From: Burkholderia sp. Leaf177 | GTDB lineage: Bacteria > Pseudomonadota > Gammaproteobacteria > Burkholderiales > Burkholderiaceae | Assembly (NCBI RefSeq): GCF_001424345.1 | Contig: NZ_LMPF01000002.1 | Location: 265,119-329,118 of the forward strand | Direction of reading: 5' to 3' | Length of the DNA stretch: 64,000 nucleotides | Shown: positions 32,278 to 40,526 of the stretch, in pieces | How the letters are laid out: the number at the start of each line of letters is the position of its first letter | Position numbering within the stretch: position 1 is the stretch's first letter | Program-made: the position numbers and the translations under genes | The notes under the pieces: model-generated | What the model was told of the DNA's origin: nothing | The model's input: the letters and a program-made list of their open reading frames with translations, nothing else | The model's database searches: none

Positions 32278-34494
32278 ATGCTTCCAAACAAACAGCAATC
32301 GCTTCGCGTCCGGCCCGTGTCCGCTGCCGTGCGTCATGTCTTCCTTCGTGCGGCGATGCCGCTGGCTATCAGTGTTGCAGGAACCGCGTATGCGCAAAGC
32401 GCGCCGACCGCGGATTCCGCCGACAAGACCCTTCCCGCAGTCAAAGTCCAGGGCACGGCGGAAGCGCTCCCCGGCGACTTTGCGCCAACATACAGCGGCG
32501 GCCAGGTTGCACGCGGCGCGAGTTTTGGCGTCCTGGGCGACCAGAAGATGATCGACGTGCCGTTCAGCATGACCACGTACACCTCGAAGCTGATTGAAGA
32601 CCAGCAGGCGCGCACGCTCGCCGATGTCCTCGACAACGACCCGTCCGTGCGTTCAAGCCTGGGCTTTGGCAACCAGTCGCAAGTCTTCGTGATCCGCGGC
32701 TTCCAGTTGAATGGCGACGACATCTCGCTCAACGGTCTTTACGGCATTACGCCGCGTCAGCTCGTGGCGACAGAAACGCTCGAACGCGTCGATGTCTTCA
32801 AGGGCGCAAACGCCTTCCTGGGCGGCGCGTCGCCAACAGGCTCCGCAATCGGCGGCGGCGTGAACCTCGAACTGAAGCGTGCCGACGACAAACCCCTGAC
32901 GCGCGTCACCGTAGAAGGCACGGCTTCGGGCGAACTCGGAACCCATGTCGATGTGGGCCGCCGCTTCGGCAGCGAAGGACAATTCGGCGTGCGCGTGAAC
33001 AGCTTCGTGCGCGACGGCGAAACCAGCGTGGACGACGAGCACAGGCGCAGCGAGGCGACGTCTGTCTCGCTGGATTATCGTGGCGACAAATTGCGGCTTT
33101 ACGGCGACTTCCTGTATCAACGCGAACGCGCAAACGAAGCCCGTCCAACCGTGAACCTGAGCGGCACGGACATCGTGATTCCGGCGGTGCCTTCCGCGAC
33201 GCACAACTATGCGCAGCCGTGGTCGTTCACCGCGCTCGAAGATACGGTCGGCATAGCGCGGGCGGAATACGACTTCATGCCGGGCTGGACCGCTTACGTG
33301 GCCGGCGGCGTGCATCACGCGAACGAGCATGGCGATTATTCGTCGCCGAACTTCAACGGCGATACCGGATTGACGACGGCGTTTCGCCTCGGCGTGCCGC
33401 GCAAGACCGATGCATATTCAACCGAAGGCGGCGTTCGCGGACGCTTCAACACCGGTCCTGTTTCGCATTTCGTCACGCTCGGCGGATCGCTTACGAGCAT
33501 TGAAGACCGTTCGGCTTTCGACTTCTCGAATACGTACAACACGGATCTCTACAACACGCCACAGGTGCCGCGTCCCGGGGCGAGCCCGGTCGGCAATTTC
33601 GCCGATCCGTTCGTCACCGACCGCGTGCTGATCCGGAGCGTGGCGGTATCGGATACGCTCGGCTTTTTGAACGATCGCGTGTTGTTCACGCTTGGCGCGC
33701 GCCGCCAGGAACTGCATCAGAACAACTACGACACGGGCACCGGCACGCTCACGTCTTCGTACAACGATTCCATCACCACGCCGATTCTCGGGCTCGTGAT
33801 CAAGCCCTGGCAGAACGTCGCGTTCTTCGCCAATCGCAGCGAAGCGCTGGCGCAGGGACAACCGGCGCCATCGACTGCGGCGAACTTCGGCACGAACCTC
33901 GCGCCATCGCGCTCGAAGCAATACGAAGTCGGCGTGAAATACGATACGAACCACTTCGGCTCGACTTTTTCCGCTTACCAGATCGAAGAACCGAGCGCGT
34001 ACACGAACGGCGACAACATCTTCGCGGCGAACGGGCGCGAACGGCATCGCGGGCTCGAGGCGTCGATCACCGGCGAGCCGTACAAAGGCGTGCGCTTGCT
34101 GGCGGGCGCGTCCTATATCCAGGCTGAATTGCTCGACACCGCCGGCGGCCTGACCAACGGCAATCGTCCAACCGGCGTACCGGCGTTCCTGTTCAATCTC
34201 GGCGCGGAATACGACCTGCCGATGGTGCCCGGCCTGACGTTCACGGCGCGCTATCTGCACACGGGCAAGCAATATTTCGATGTCGCCAATACGGCATCGA
34301 TTTCATCGTGGAACCGCTTCGATCTCGGCGCGCGTTACGCGACCAATGTGTTCCACAAGAACACGACCTTCCGGGTCAGCGTCCTGAACGTGGCGAACAA
34401 GGCGTACTGGGAATCGGCCGCGACATCGGGTCAAGGGTACTTGACGCAAGGCGCGCCGCGCACGTTCCTGTTCTCTATGACGACAGACTTTTAA
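32278..34494 (+). CDS. TonB-dependent siderophore receptor
   Basis: About 738 residues, outer membrane. A signal peptide (about 1-38, cutting near TAYAQS) is followed by a short N-terminal extension, the plug domain (about 70-190, including PFSMTTYTSKLIEDQQARTLADVLDNDPSV and VFVIRGF) and a long beta-barrel ending in the canonical FSMTTDF with C-terminal Phe. There is no N-terminal signalling (STN) domain. It imports a ferric siderophore, likely xenosiderophore or hydroxamate type since no synthesis genes are nearby. Fur-controlled. An in-frame TTG precedes the ATG by one codon. The convergent PepSY operon completes the iron block. Confidence 0.9.
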   Translation: MLPNKQQSLRVRPVSAAVRHVFLRAAMPLAISVAGTAYAQSAPTADSADKTLPAVKVQGTAEALPGDFAPTYSGGQVARGASFGVLGDQKMIDVPFSMTTYTSKLIEDQQARTLADVLDNDPSVRSSLGFGNQSQVFVIRGFQLNGDDISLNGLYGITPRQLVATETLERVDVFKGANAFLGGASPTGSAIGGGVNLELKRADDKPLTRVTVEGTASGELGTHVDVGRRFGSEGQFGVRVNSFVRDGETSVDDEHRRSEATSVSLDYRGDKLRLYGDFLYQRERANEARPTVNLSGTDIVIPAVPSATHNYAQPWSFTALEDTVGIARAEYDFMPGWTAYVAGGVHHANEHGDYSSPNFNGDTGLTTAFRLGVPRKTDAYSTEGGVRGRFNTGPVSHFVTLGGSLTSIEDRSAFDFSNTYNTDLYNTPQVPRPGASPVGNFADPFVTDRVLIRSVAVSDTLGFLNDRVLFTLGARRQELHQNNYDTGTGTLTSSYNDSITTPILGLVIKPWQNVAFFANRSEALAQGQPAPSTAANFGTNLAPSRSKQYEVGVKYDTNHFGSTFSAYQIEEPSAYTNGDNIFAANGRERHRGLEASITGEPYKGVRLLAGASYIQAELLDTAGGLTNGNRPTGVPAFLFNLGAEYDLPMVPGLTFTARYLHTGKQYFDVANTASISSWNRFDLGARYATNVFHKNTTFRVSVLNVANKAYWESAATSGQGYLTQGAPRTFLFSMTTDF

Positions 34495-34519
34495 TGCAGG
34501 TTGCAAGCATGTGTTGAAT

Positions 34520-34553
34520 AGCGCCGGTGGAAGATTTCCGCCGGCGCTTTTTT
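34520..34553. terminator. Strong terminator between receptor and PepSY genes
   Basis: AGCGCCGG / CCGGCGCT with inner GGAA/TTCC pairing forms a long stem, followed by six T residues for the rightward transcript. It lies between convergent stops at 34494 and 34559. Confidence 0.85.
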
Positions 34554-34558
34554 ATGGC

Positions 34559-36157
34559 TTACGCGTTTTGCGCATCTCGCGCCGGGCGCGCCCAAACGCT
34601 ATCTTGTGCGCCCGTTCTGACTCGCCGCGCCGTCATTCGCCACATCCAGCCAAAACACGCGGCAGCAGCGAGCGCGCCAATATCGACGCCAACGGTGGAC
34701 GATTCGAACCACATTCCCGTCGATGGAAACAGCCAGCCAATCGCCGATACCACCGGCACGAGCAAGGTTGCGAACGTCGTCATCGCCAGAAGTTCGACCG
34801 ATCCGCGCGCCCCGCCCCGCACGAACGCCCAGCCAATGCTCGCTAAAAACACGGCGTAGTAGATCCGCGCGTGCCAGGCCGGCAGATCGGCGACGCGTCC
34901 ACTTAATATTTTGCCGGCGGCGAGCGTCGCGGAAATGCCCGCCATGCAACCGAGCGTCACGCCGACCGTCAGCGCGGCCATGAAATACGTGGCCGGCCGT
35001 TGCCTGACCACAATGCTTTCGCCGCGACGTTCGGCCTTGCGGCGGCTTTCTATCCATAGCAAGTTGCCCGAATAAAACAGAAAAGCGCCGCCGAGTCCGA
35101 GGAAGAAATACGCCCATTGAATCGTTCCGCCGCCATAGCTGCCAAAGTGCAGCGCGAAGAGCGCGCTGGTGGCGGCGGACCACGCGGTGCCATCGGCGCC
35201 GGGAAGGAACTGTGCATTCAGAAAGCGGCCGGACACGGGATCGAGCAACGCGAAACCGCCGCTGCGAGCGAGATAACGCGGATCGTCACCCGCAACGAAC
35301 ACAGTCGCGCCCGGTTCCCCCGCGCCCCGGTAACTCAGCTCGGACGGCTCGAACATGGGTGCACGCTGTTTCACGGACGCGAGAATTTGTTCGGGTGGAA
35401 GCAACTTGGCGGAATCGAAACCCGGCGCGGCCGGCGCCTTCGCGAAATACGGGTTTTGCGCTTTGATGGTGGCATCGAGCGTACCGCCGTAGATCACCCG
35501 GTCCTGCACCGGAAAGATGTAATCGTTCAGCCCGAACGCAACGACCGACAAAGCCATCACCACATGAAACGGCAAGCTCAAAATGCCGACTACGTTGTGT
35601 GCATCGAGCCACATCCGCTTGAGGTTCTTGCCCACCCGCACCACGAACAAATCCTTGATCAGGCTCGGCAACAGCACGATCACGCCCGATACCAGCGCGA
35701 GCCCGTACACCAGCGAAACCACGCCCATTACGCCCATGCCGACATCGAAACCGCCGGGAATGCCCGCCGTCATATGCAGGATATCGATGAACCTCGCGGC
35801 GTCCGACAACCCTCGGATATGCGTCTTCAGGTGGCCTTTGGCATCGAGCGTCGTGGAAACGCGTTGCGGTTTGCCGCGCTCGCGCCACGATAAACTCGCT
35901 TGCCCTTTGGGTTCGAGCCGCAGCGTGAACTGCCGCCGCGCAGCGGGAAAAGCCGCCAGCGTCTGTTGAATGACCGACGGCGCCTGCGCCATCGGAAACA
36001 CTTGCACGCGGGCGACGGGCGGCGTAACCCAAGCGTCGAGCGTGTCTTTGAACATGGTCACCGCGCCCGCATAGAACGCGATAAAAAGCGCCAGCCCGGC
36101 GATGATGCCCGTCCACGTATGAACTGTCTTATAGACGCGAATGACGTCGCTGCGCAT
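34559..36157 (-). CDS. PepSY-associated TM-helix protein (iron-uptake associated)
   Basis: About 532 residues, inner membrane. The N-terminal helix begins VIRVYKTVHTWTGIIAGLALFIAFYAGAVTMF, the usual PepSY_TM start; further helices lie near 170-195, 210-235, 345-370 and along a hydrophobic C-terminal third. These proteins accompany siderophore receptors and are thought to reduce or handle iron-siderophores at the inner membrane. I chose the ATG at 36157 from homology; the frame extends to 36220. It follows the DUF3649 gene by 10 bases in a Fur-controlled operon and is longer than the common 370-400-residue members because of the extra C-terminal membrane region. Confidence 0.82.
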   Translation of the reverse strand: MRSDVIRVYKTVHTWTGIIAGLALFIAFYAGAVTMFKDTLDAWVTPPVARVQVFPMAQAPSVIQQTLAAFPAARRQFTLRLEPKGQASLSWRERGKPQRVSTTLDAKGHLKTHIRGLSDAARFIDILHMTAGIPGGFDVGMGVMGVVSLVYGLALVSGVIVLLPSLIKDLFVVRVGKNLKRMWLDAHNVVGILSLPFHVVMALSVVAFGLNDYIFPVQDRVIYGGTLDATIKAQNPYFAKAPAAPGFDSAKLLPPEQILASVKQRAPMFEPSELSYRGAGEPGATVFVAGDDPRYLARSGGFALLDPVSGRFLNAQFLPGADGTAWSAATSALFALHFGSYGGGTIQWAYFFLGLGGAFLFYSGNLLWIESRRKAERRGESIVVRQRPATYFMAALTVGVTLGCMAGISATLAAGKILSGRVADLPAWHARIYYAVFLASIGWAFVRGGARGSVELLAMTTFATLLVPVVSAIGWLFPSTGMWFESSTVGVDIGALAAAACFGWMWRMTARRVRTGAQDSVWARPARDAQNA

Positions 36158-36167
36158 GCTTTTCCAG

Positions 36168-36487
36168 TTAGCGAACAATGAAATGGCGGGCGAGCGCAAG
36201 CATCGCGAAACCGAGCGCATTGGCGCCGCCGAGCCACAGCCACGCGCGCACTCCGCTGCGAAACACGAAGCTCACGCTCATTACGCCGATCCACACGGGC
36301 GGCACGAGCCACATTGCGACCTGGAATTTGTTTTGTGCATCGAGCGGACCGGGTGTGAGGCAAGCGAGCAACCCGCTCGCGGCAATCCCAAGCCAAATCC
36401 GCCGATAACCCCCGCCAGCGTCTTGAGCGTCCAGTCACGCGACGTGATTTCGGCTTTCTTGCCGGACCGGCCGGTCTTCGAAGTCAC
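36168..36487 (-). pseudogene. DUF3649-like small membrane protein, broken by a one-base frameshift
   Basis: Read in two frames, the segment gives one continuous protein of about 106 residues. From a GTG at 36487 (overlapping the previous stop, GTGA) frame one gives MTSKTGRSGKKAEITS, a short gap, then TLKTLAGVIGGFGLG. Near 36386-36389, at a run of three G in the coding strand, the frame must slip by one to continue IAASGLLACLTPGPLDAQ and then VAMWLVPPVWIGVMSVSFVF to the stop at 36168. The segment is 320 bases, one short of a whole number of codons, which fits a single-base deletion or a homopolymer sequencing error. It sits with DUF3325 and PepSY genes, as usual for siderophore-uptake operons. 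Confidence 0.7.
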
Positions 36488-36783
36488 CGCGGCGCGTCCA
36501 GCGAGTGAGGCCGAGAGCGCGACCGGGCGGCTAGCACGCCAAGGAACGGACATGCGGTCAGACACGCCATGACTGTAGTGAACACGACAGCCAGCGCCGT
36601 AGCGGGATGCAACCCGTTTGCTCCGATCACAATCGCCGAGCAAATGAACACCGCCGAAAGCGTCCTGCAAATTCGCGGCGCCAGCTGCGCGCTCAGCCAG
36701 CGCTGTCCGGGCGCCGCGAGGTAGTACAACAGGGAACCGGCGATCGCAAACACAACGGATGCCGGCATAAAGACGTCATGCAT
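36484..36783 (-). CDS. DUF3325-like small membrane protein
   Basis: 99 residues with three hydrophobic segments (about 7-25, 40-57, 62-85) and the stretch LLYYLAAPGQRWL. DUF3325 proteins of this size accompany DUF3649 and PepSY genes beside TonB-dependent receptors in Burkholderia and Pseudomonas. It is the first gene of the leftward iron operon, 54 bases after a Fur box. Function unknown; probably assists the PepSY protein. The family label rests on size, topology and context. Confidence 0.6.
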   Translation of the reverse strand: MHDVFMPASVVFAIAGSLLYYLAAPGQRWLSAQLAPRICRTLSAVFICSAIVIGANGLHPATALAVVFTTVMACLTACPFLGVLAARSRSRPHSLDAPR

Positions 36784-36837
36784 GGAGATAAAGCGCGTTC
36801 GTCCTGCCCGAAACGAGCATCGCGGTCAGGACAAGTT

Positions 36838-36856
36838 ATTGAGAATCATTATCATA
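36838..36856 (-). promoter_or_regulatory. Fur box upstream of the DUF3325-DUF3649-PepSY operon
   Basis: ATTGAGAATCATTATCATA is a good match to the Fur consensus, 55-73 bases before the DUF3325 start. On the leftward strand TATGAT could be the overlapping -10 element. Confidence 0.75.
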
Positions 36857-37049
36857 CAGAAAATCCAGATTCCGCGTATCTCTCGCTCGATGGACAACCC
36901 CGGAAAAACGCAAACGGCCCGCCTGAAGGCGAGCCGCTGGATTGCAAGCTGCAACAACGTGATAACTGGCGCTTCCTTGCCGAATGAATTTGTTTCCAAC
37001 CACCGGCGAGATCGCTCACGCTTACATAATCACCGCGTGGTCATAACGC
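36857..37049. other. Intergenic region with no recognised gene
   Basis: About 190 bases between the Fur box and the lysine-rich small gene. Rightward open frames here have no ribosome site and no recognisable product. I see no further structure I would defend. Confidence 0.4.
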
Positions 37050-37160
37050 TTACTGGCGCTTGGTCGCCTCCTTCTTCAGTTTCTTCGCCTCTTTCTTTTC
37101 TTTCGGCGATTTCAGTGCAACCTTTTTCTCGGATTTCTTTGCGTCCTGGGCTTTACTCAT
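37050..37160 (-). CDS. 36-residue lysine-rich basic protein
   Basis: ATG at 37160, stop TAA at 37050-37052. The product begins MSKAQDAKKSEKKVALKSP, continues KEKKEAKKLKKEATKRQ and is about 40 percent Lys with Glu and Ala between, giving a strongly basic helix. ACGGAGC lies 8 bases before the ATG. It resembles small lysine-rich proteins that I recall from other Burkholderia genomes, whose function is unknown. Nucleic-acid binding is possible from charge alone. It stands alone between the iron operon and another short gene. Confidence 0.6.
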   Translation of the reverse strand: MSKAQDAKKSEKKVALKSPKEKKEAKKLKKEATKRQ

Positions 37161-37229
37161 AGTGTGCTCCGTAGTTGACCTTGAATTATTGCCCGGGTGT
37201 TACCCCAGGCTGGCTGTGAGCCGTTGTTA

Positions 37230-37273
37230 ATCGATCCGTGAACGCAGTTCAATCGATCCGTGAACGCAGTTCT
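37230..37273. repeat. Tandem 22-bp duplication at the end of a small gene
   Basis: Two exact adjacent copies, 37230-37251 and 37252-37273, each beginning AATCGATCCGTGAACG. The rightmost copy encodes the final codons of the 89-residue protein; the second copy is immediately beyond its stop. It looks like a recent replication-slippage duplication. Confidence 0.9.
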
Positions 37274-37518
37274 TCCGCGCTCACAAGCAGCGCCTGATAG
37301 CCGGAGCGCGCGTGCTCGGGCAAATCCGGATCGCCGATAAGCGTCCCCAGCGTTTCGATCACGCTGTACAAAATTCCCTTCGCGGCCTTGGCGGCCAGCA
37401 CGCCCGAAGAATATGAACTGTCGACGTGGCTGATGGCGGCATCGAAGTGATCCTGCTCGGGCGGCGCATTGACGTTGACCGAAGGCGTGACGCGGTCTTC
37501 TGTCGGGTTGGGTTCCAT
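37249..37518 (-). CDS. Conserved hypothetical acidic protein, 89 residues
   Basis: The ATG at 37518 follows AGAGAGGTC, a good ribosome site; an upstream in-frame ATG at 37545 is weaker. The sequence begins MEPNPTEDRVTPSVNVNAPPEQ and contains a helical segment SGVLAAKAAKGILYSVIETLGTLIG before a charged end. No domain recognised. Soluble, probably cytoplasmic. Its last codons lie in a 22-base tandem duplication that would restore the same ending if one copy were lost. Confidence 0.6.
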   Translation of the reverse strand: MEPNPTEDRVTPSVNVNAPPEQDHFDAAISHVDSSYSSGVLAAKAAKGILYSVIETLGTLIGDPDLPEHARSGYQALLVSAEELRSRID

Positions 37519-37570
37519 GATGATCGACCTCTCTGGTTGGTACATGACATTCAGCCGGTCACGTACGATA

Positions 37571-38710
37571 TCAGTCCGTCACCGGTTGAATCATATGTAC
37601 GCGACGTTCCACCGCAGGCTCGCGAAGCGGCGCGCCACATTCGGTCAGCAGCGAACGCAGTTCGAGAATGACCGGAAACACCTCGTGATTATGATCGGCG
37701 CCTTGCCGGTCGTGCGCTTCCTGCTCGCGCTCGACGATCCACCGGTCTTCCTTGAAGATACGCTCGGTGAACCAGACCAGCAACGGCCAGGCGGCATCGA
37801 GAATGCCCGGAATCTTCGGCCGCCGGATCGACAGCAAACCAAACGTGCGGTTCGTGCGCTGCTCGGCGTCGAGCGGCACATACGCAATCCACAGATCCAT
37901 CACCATGGTCTGGTCCTTCGTGCGGATCCGTAGCGTCTGATACGGATATTCCGTACGAATCGTCATCACGTCCTTGTTGTTATCGTCGGGCTTCGTGCCG
38001 CGTTTCTGGCTGAATACCAGCGCTTCGCCGATCGGCTGCTTGCCCTCTTCACGCGCGAACGTATAGTTCACCTCGACCCAGTCCTCGCCCCGGCTGCGTC
38101 CGACCGAACGCGCTTTCATCTGGCCCATCTGCTTGCGGTGCAGGAACTGATGGTTCATGTCCATCAGGTTTTCGTGCATGAAGGAGTAATGGCACTTCAC
38201 CTCGCGGCCGAAGCGGCGGGTTTTATAGGCTTTATCGCCGACGGAACCGAGCGCCGGGAACGGCACCGTTTCAGCCAGCAAAGGGTCGCCCGGGAAAATG
38301 AAGATCAGGCCGGCTTCCTCGCGGCACGGGTATGAGCGCACGCCGTTGGGTAGGCGCTCGCGCCCGAGATAGGGAACGTCGATACATTTGCCGGAGCAGT
38401 CGTAGGTCCAGCCGTGATAACAGCATCGGATGGATTCGCCGTCGACCACGCCTGCATGCAATGGCACTTGCCGATGCGCGCAGCGGTCTTCGAGTGCGAA
38501 CACCTTGTCGCTTTCGGTACGGACCAGCACAACCGGGTCGCCGGCGAACTTCACGCCATGCGCCTTGCCGCGCTTGACTTCGCGCGACCATGCAACGGGA
38601 TACCAGTGATCGGGATTGATATCGACGCGGCGCAGATCGCGCGGCGTTTTTTGAGCTTGTTCGGCGGGCGTGCCGCTCGTGACGGCTTCCTGCTGCAGCG
38701 CTACATGCAT
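37571..38710 (-). CDS. Rieske non-heme iron oxygenase, alpha-subunit type
   Basis: 379 residues. The Rieske 2Fe-2S ligands are C77-A-H79 and C96-C-Y-H99, with 16 residues between H79 and C96. The catalytic iron site is in NLMDMNHQFLH (N181, D184, H187, H191), giving the 2-His pattern plus a bridging Asp. Such enzymes oxygenate or demethylate aromatic, sterol-like or quaternary-amine substrates with electrons from a reductase. No reductase or ferredoxin gene is adjacent, so it must use one encoded elsewhere. Single-gene transcript. Substrate cannot be inferred. Confidence 0.87.
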   Translation of the reverse strand: MHVALQQEAVTSGTPAEQAQKTPRDLRRVDINPDHWYPVAWSREVKRGKAHGVKFAGDPVVLVRTESDKVFALEDRCAHRQVPLHAGVVDGESIRCCYHGWTYDCSGKCIDVPYLGRERLPNGVRSYPCREEAGLIFIFPGDPLLAETVPFPALGSVGDKAYKTRRFGREVKCHYSFMHENLMDMNHQFLHRKQMGQMKARSVGRSRGEDWVEVNYTFAREEGKQPIGEALVFSQKRGTKPDDNNKDVMTIRTEYPYQTLRIRTKDQTMVMDLWIAYVPLDAEQRTNRTFGLLSIRRPKIPGILDAAWPLLVWFTERIFKEDRWIVEREQEAHDRQGADHNHEVFPVILELRSLLTECGAPLREPAVERRVHMIQPVTD

Positions 38711-38928
38711 GTACGATGCCTCCGCTTGAGGGTATCGGCGAAAAATCGGCTCAATATGAGCCGAAATTGGCGAAAAGATGTTTTGGGGAGACGATGCAAC
38801 CTACGGGCCTACCGCAGTCTACACGCGAGAGGCCGTTTGAGGCGCAAACGCGCCGTGCTTAAAGTTCGGCGAAGGCGTGCGGGGCGGGCATCGGAGCAGA
38901 AAATTTTGCGGATCCCCGCTGCCGAAAC

Positions 38929-39555
38929 CTAGATTTGCGCACGCCTGAACACGAGACTGAAGTTGTTGGCGGGCATGGGCACGACTTCTTCCATCGCCAG
39001 ACCGGCGCGGCGGCCCAGTTCCACCACGTCCTCCATGTCGCGCACGCCCCAGTCGGGATTGGTCGCGCGAAGCTGGGCATCGAAAGCTTCGTTCGATGGC
39101 GCCGTGTGCGCGCCGTCGCGTTTGTACGGTCCATAGAGGAACAGCACGCCGCCGTTGGTCAGCCGTTCGCCCGCGCCGCGAAACAGCGCTTCGGCCGCCG
39201 CCCACGGCGCAATGTGGATCATGTTGATGCAGACAATTCCTGCAAGCGAGTCGGGCACGGGCCACGGCGTGGCGCATACATCCAGCGCGACCGGCGCGTT
39301 CAGGTTGGCGAGGGCGGCGTGGACCCGCCATGCATCGATGGACGCAAGCGACTTTTCATCCGGGTCACTTGGCTGCCACGTGATGCCCGGCAGTGCCGCG
39401 GCGACATGCACCGCGTGCTGACCGGTGCCGCTCGCAACCTCGAGGACGGTTCCGCTCTTCGGCAATACACGCACGAGGACATCGCGGATCACGTCGCGAT
39501 TACGTGTGGCAGCCGGCGCAATACGGCGCAGGCTATCGGAGTTATCGGTGCTCAA
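38929..39555 (-). CDS. DUF938 SAM-dependent methyltransferase-like protein
   Basis: About 208 residues. The SAM motif I is LEVASGTGQHAVHVA (about 39-53) preceded by APAATRNRDVIRDVLVRVLP, the DUF938 signature. I chose a TTG start at 39555 because CTGGAG lies about 8 bases upstream and homology begins there; the frame extends to 39636. No ATG is available in frame near the homologous start. Substrate unknown. Single gene, 218 bases from the Rieske gene. Confidence 0.75.
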   Translation of the reverse strand: MSTDNSDSLRRIAPAATRNRDVIRDVLVRVLPKSGTVLEVASGTGQHAVHVAAALPGITWQPSDPDEKSLASIDAWRVHAALANLNAPVALDVCATPWPVPDSLAGIVCINMIHIAPWAAAEALFRGAGERLTNGGVLFLYGPYKRDGAHTAPSNEAFDAQLRATNPDWGVRDMEDVVELGRRAGLAMEEVVPMPANNFSLVFRRAQI

Positions 39556-39850
39556 AGCGCATCTCCAGGGGAAGTGGTGGCGAGCGTAAGCGCCCGGTTT
39601 GCGTGGGTCAAGAGAGATCCGACTCGACCAAAGCACGGGTAAAACGTAATTAAAACAGTTCAGCCGTACGAGCGCGCCTGGCGCGGCCCGAATCCTGCTT
39701 CCTCGTGCGGCCCTCGATCAAACCTGTGTATCCTGACGCACTTGAACGCCGGCACCGACCACCCGCACCCGGAACCCGGAAGGCCGCCAGCCCCGGCATT
39801 CGCATCCCGCCCGGACGCTTCCCGGTTCACATCATTCCATGGAGCCTTTC

Positions 39851-40417
39851 ATGCCAACCGATACCCCTTCTGGCGAGCAAAAGCCGAACCAGGAAACGAT
39901 GAGCGAAGAACTCATCAACTTCGCGGCCGAAGTCTTCGATACCGCCCGCCGCGGCGACGCCGCCATGCTCGACGCATTGCTGCACAAGGGCCTGCCGCCC
40001 AACATGCGCAACGACAAGGGCGACACGCTCGTGATGCTCGCGAGCTATCACGGTCACGCCGACGCCGTGCGGGTCCTGCTGCAGCATAAAGCCGATCCGA
40101 ACCTGCGCAACGACAACGGCCAGACGCCGATTGCGGGCGCGGCGTTCAAGGGTTACAAGCCGGTTATCGAAGCGCTGCTGGAACATGGCGCGGACGTGGA
40201 AGGCGCATCGCCCGATGGCCGTACGGCGCTGATGATCGCGGCCATGTTCAATCGCGTCAAAATGGTCGAGTTCCTGATCGCGCATGGCGCAAATCCGGAC
40301 GCCAAGGACGCAAACGGCTTTACCGCGCGCGATGCTGCCGCGAAAATGGGCGCCCCCGACACCGTCGCGCGACTCGCGGAAGCAACCGAAGCGAAGTCGC
40401 GGCCGCCGGGCGTCTGA
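39851..40417 (+). CDS. Ankyrin-repeat protein
   Basis: About 188 residues with four or five ankyrin repeats over residues 25-175, shown by units such as NDKGDTLVMLASYHGHADAVRVLLQ, GYKPVIEALLEHGADVEG and GRTALMIAAMFNRVKMVEFLIAHGANPDA. I chose the ATG at 39851 because GGAG lies 6 bases upstream, inside an in-frame ATG at 39839. There is no signal peptide. Ankyrin repeats mediate protein contacts; the partner is unknown. Similar small ankyrin genes are widespread in Burkholderia. Confidence 0.82.
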   Translation: MPTDTPSGEQKPNQETMSEELINFAAEVFDTARRGDAAMLDALLHKGLPPNMRNDKGDTLVMLASYHGHADAVRVLLQHKADPNLRNDNGQTPIAGAAFKGYKPVIEALLEHGADVEGASPDGRTALMIAAMFNRVKMVEFLIAHGANPDAKDANGFTARDAAAKMGAPDTVARLAEATEAKSRPPGV

Positions 40418-40526
40418 CCTTCCGGCTTTCTGGCAAGGCAACGACCGATAAACCCGCGCCATCGATCACCCCGATTGACGGCGCACGACTCTTTTGAAGG
40501 CGATCCGGCAACATGGAGCTCTTGTG

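Noticed and set aside
36841..36987. Rightward open frames in the gap after the Fur box
   Set aside because: No ribosome site, unusual composition and no similarity to anything I recognise.
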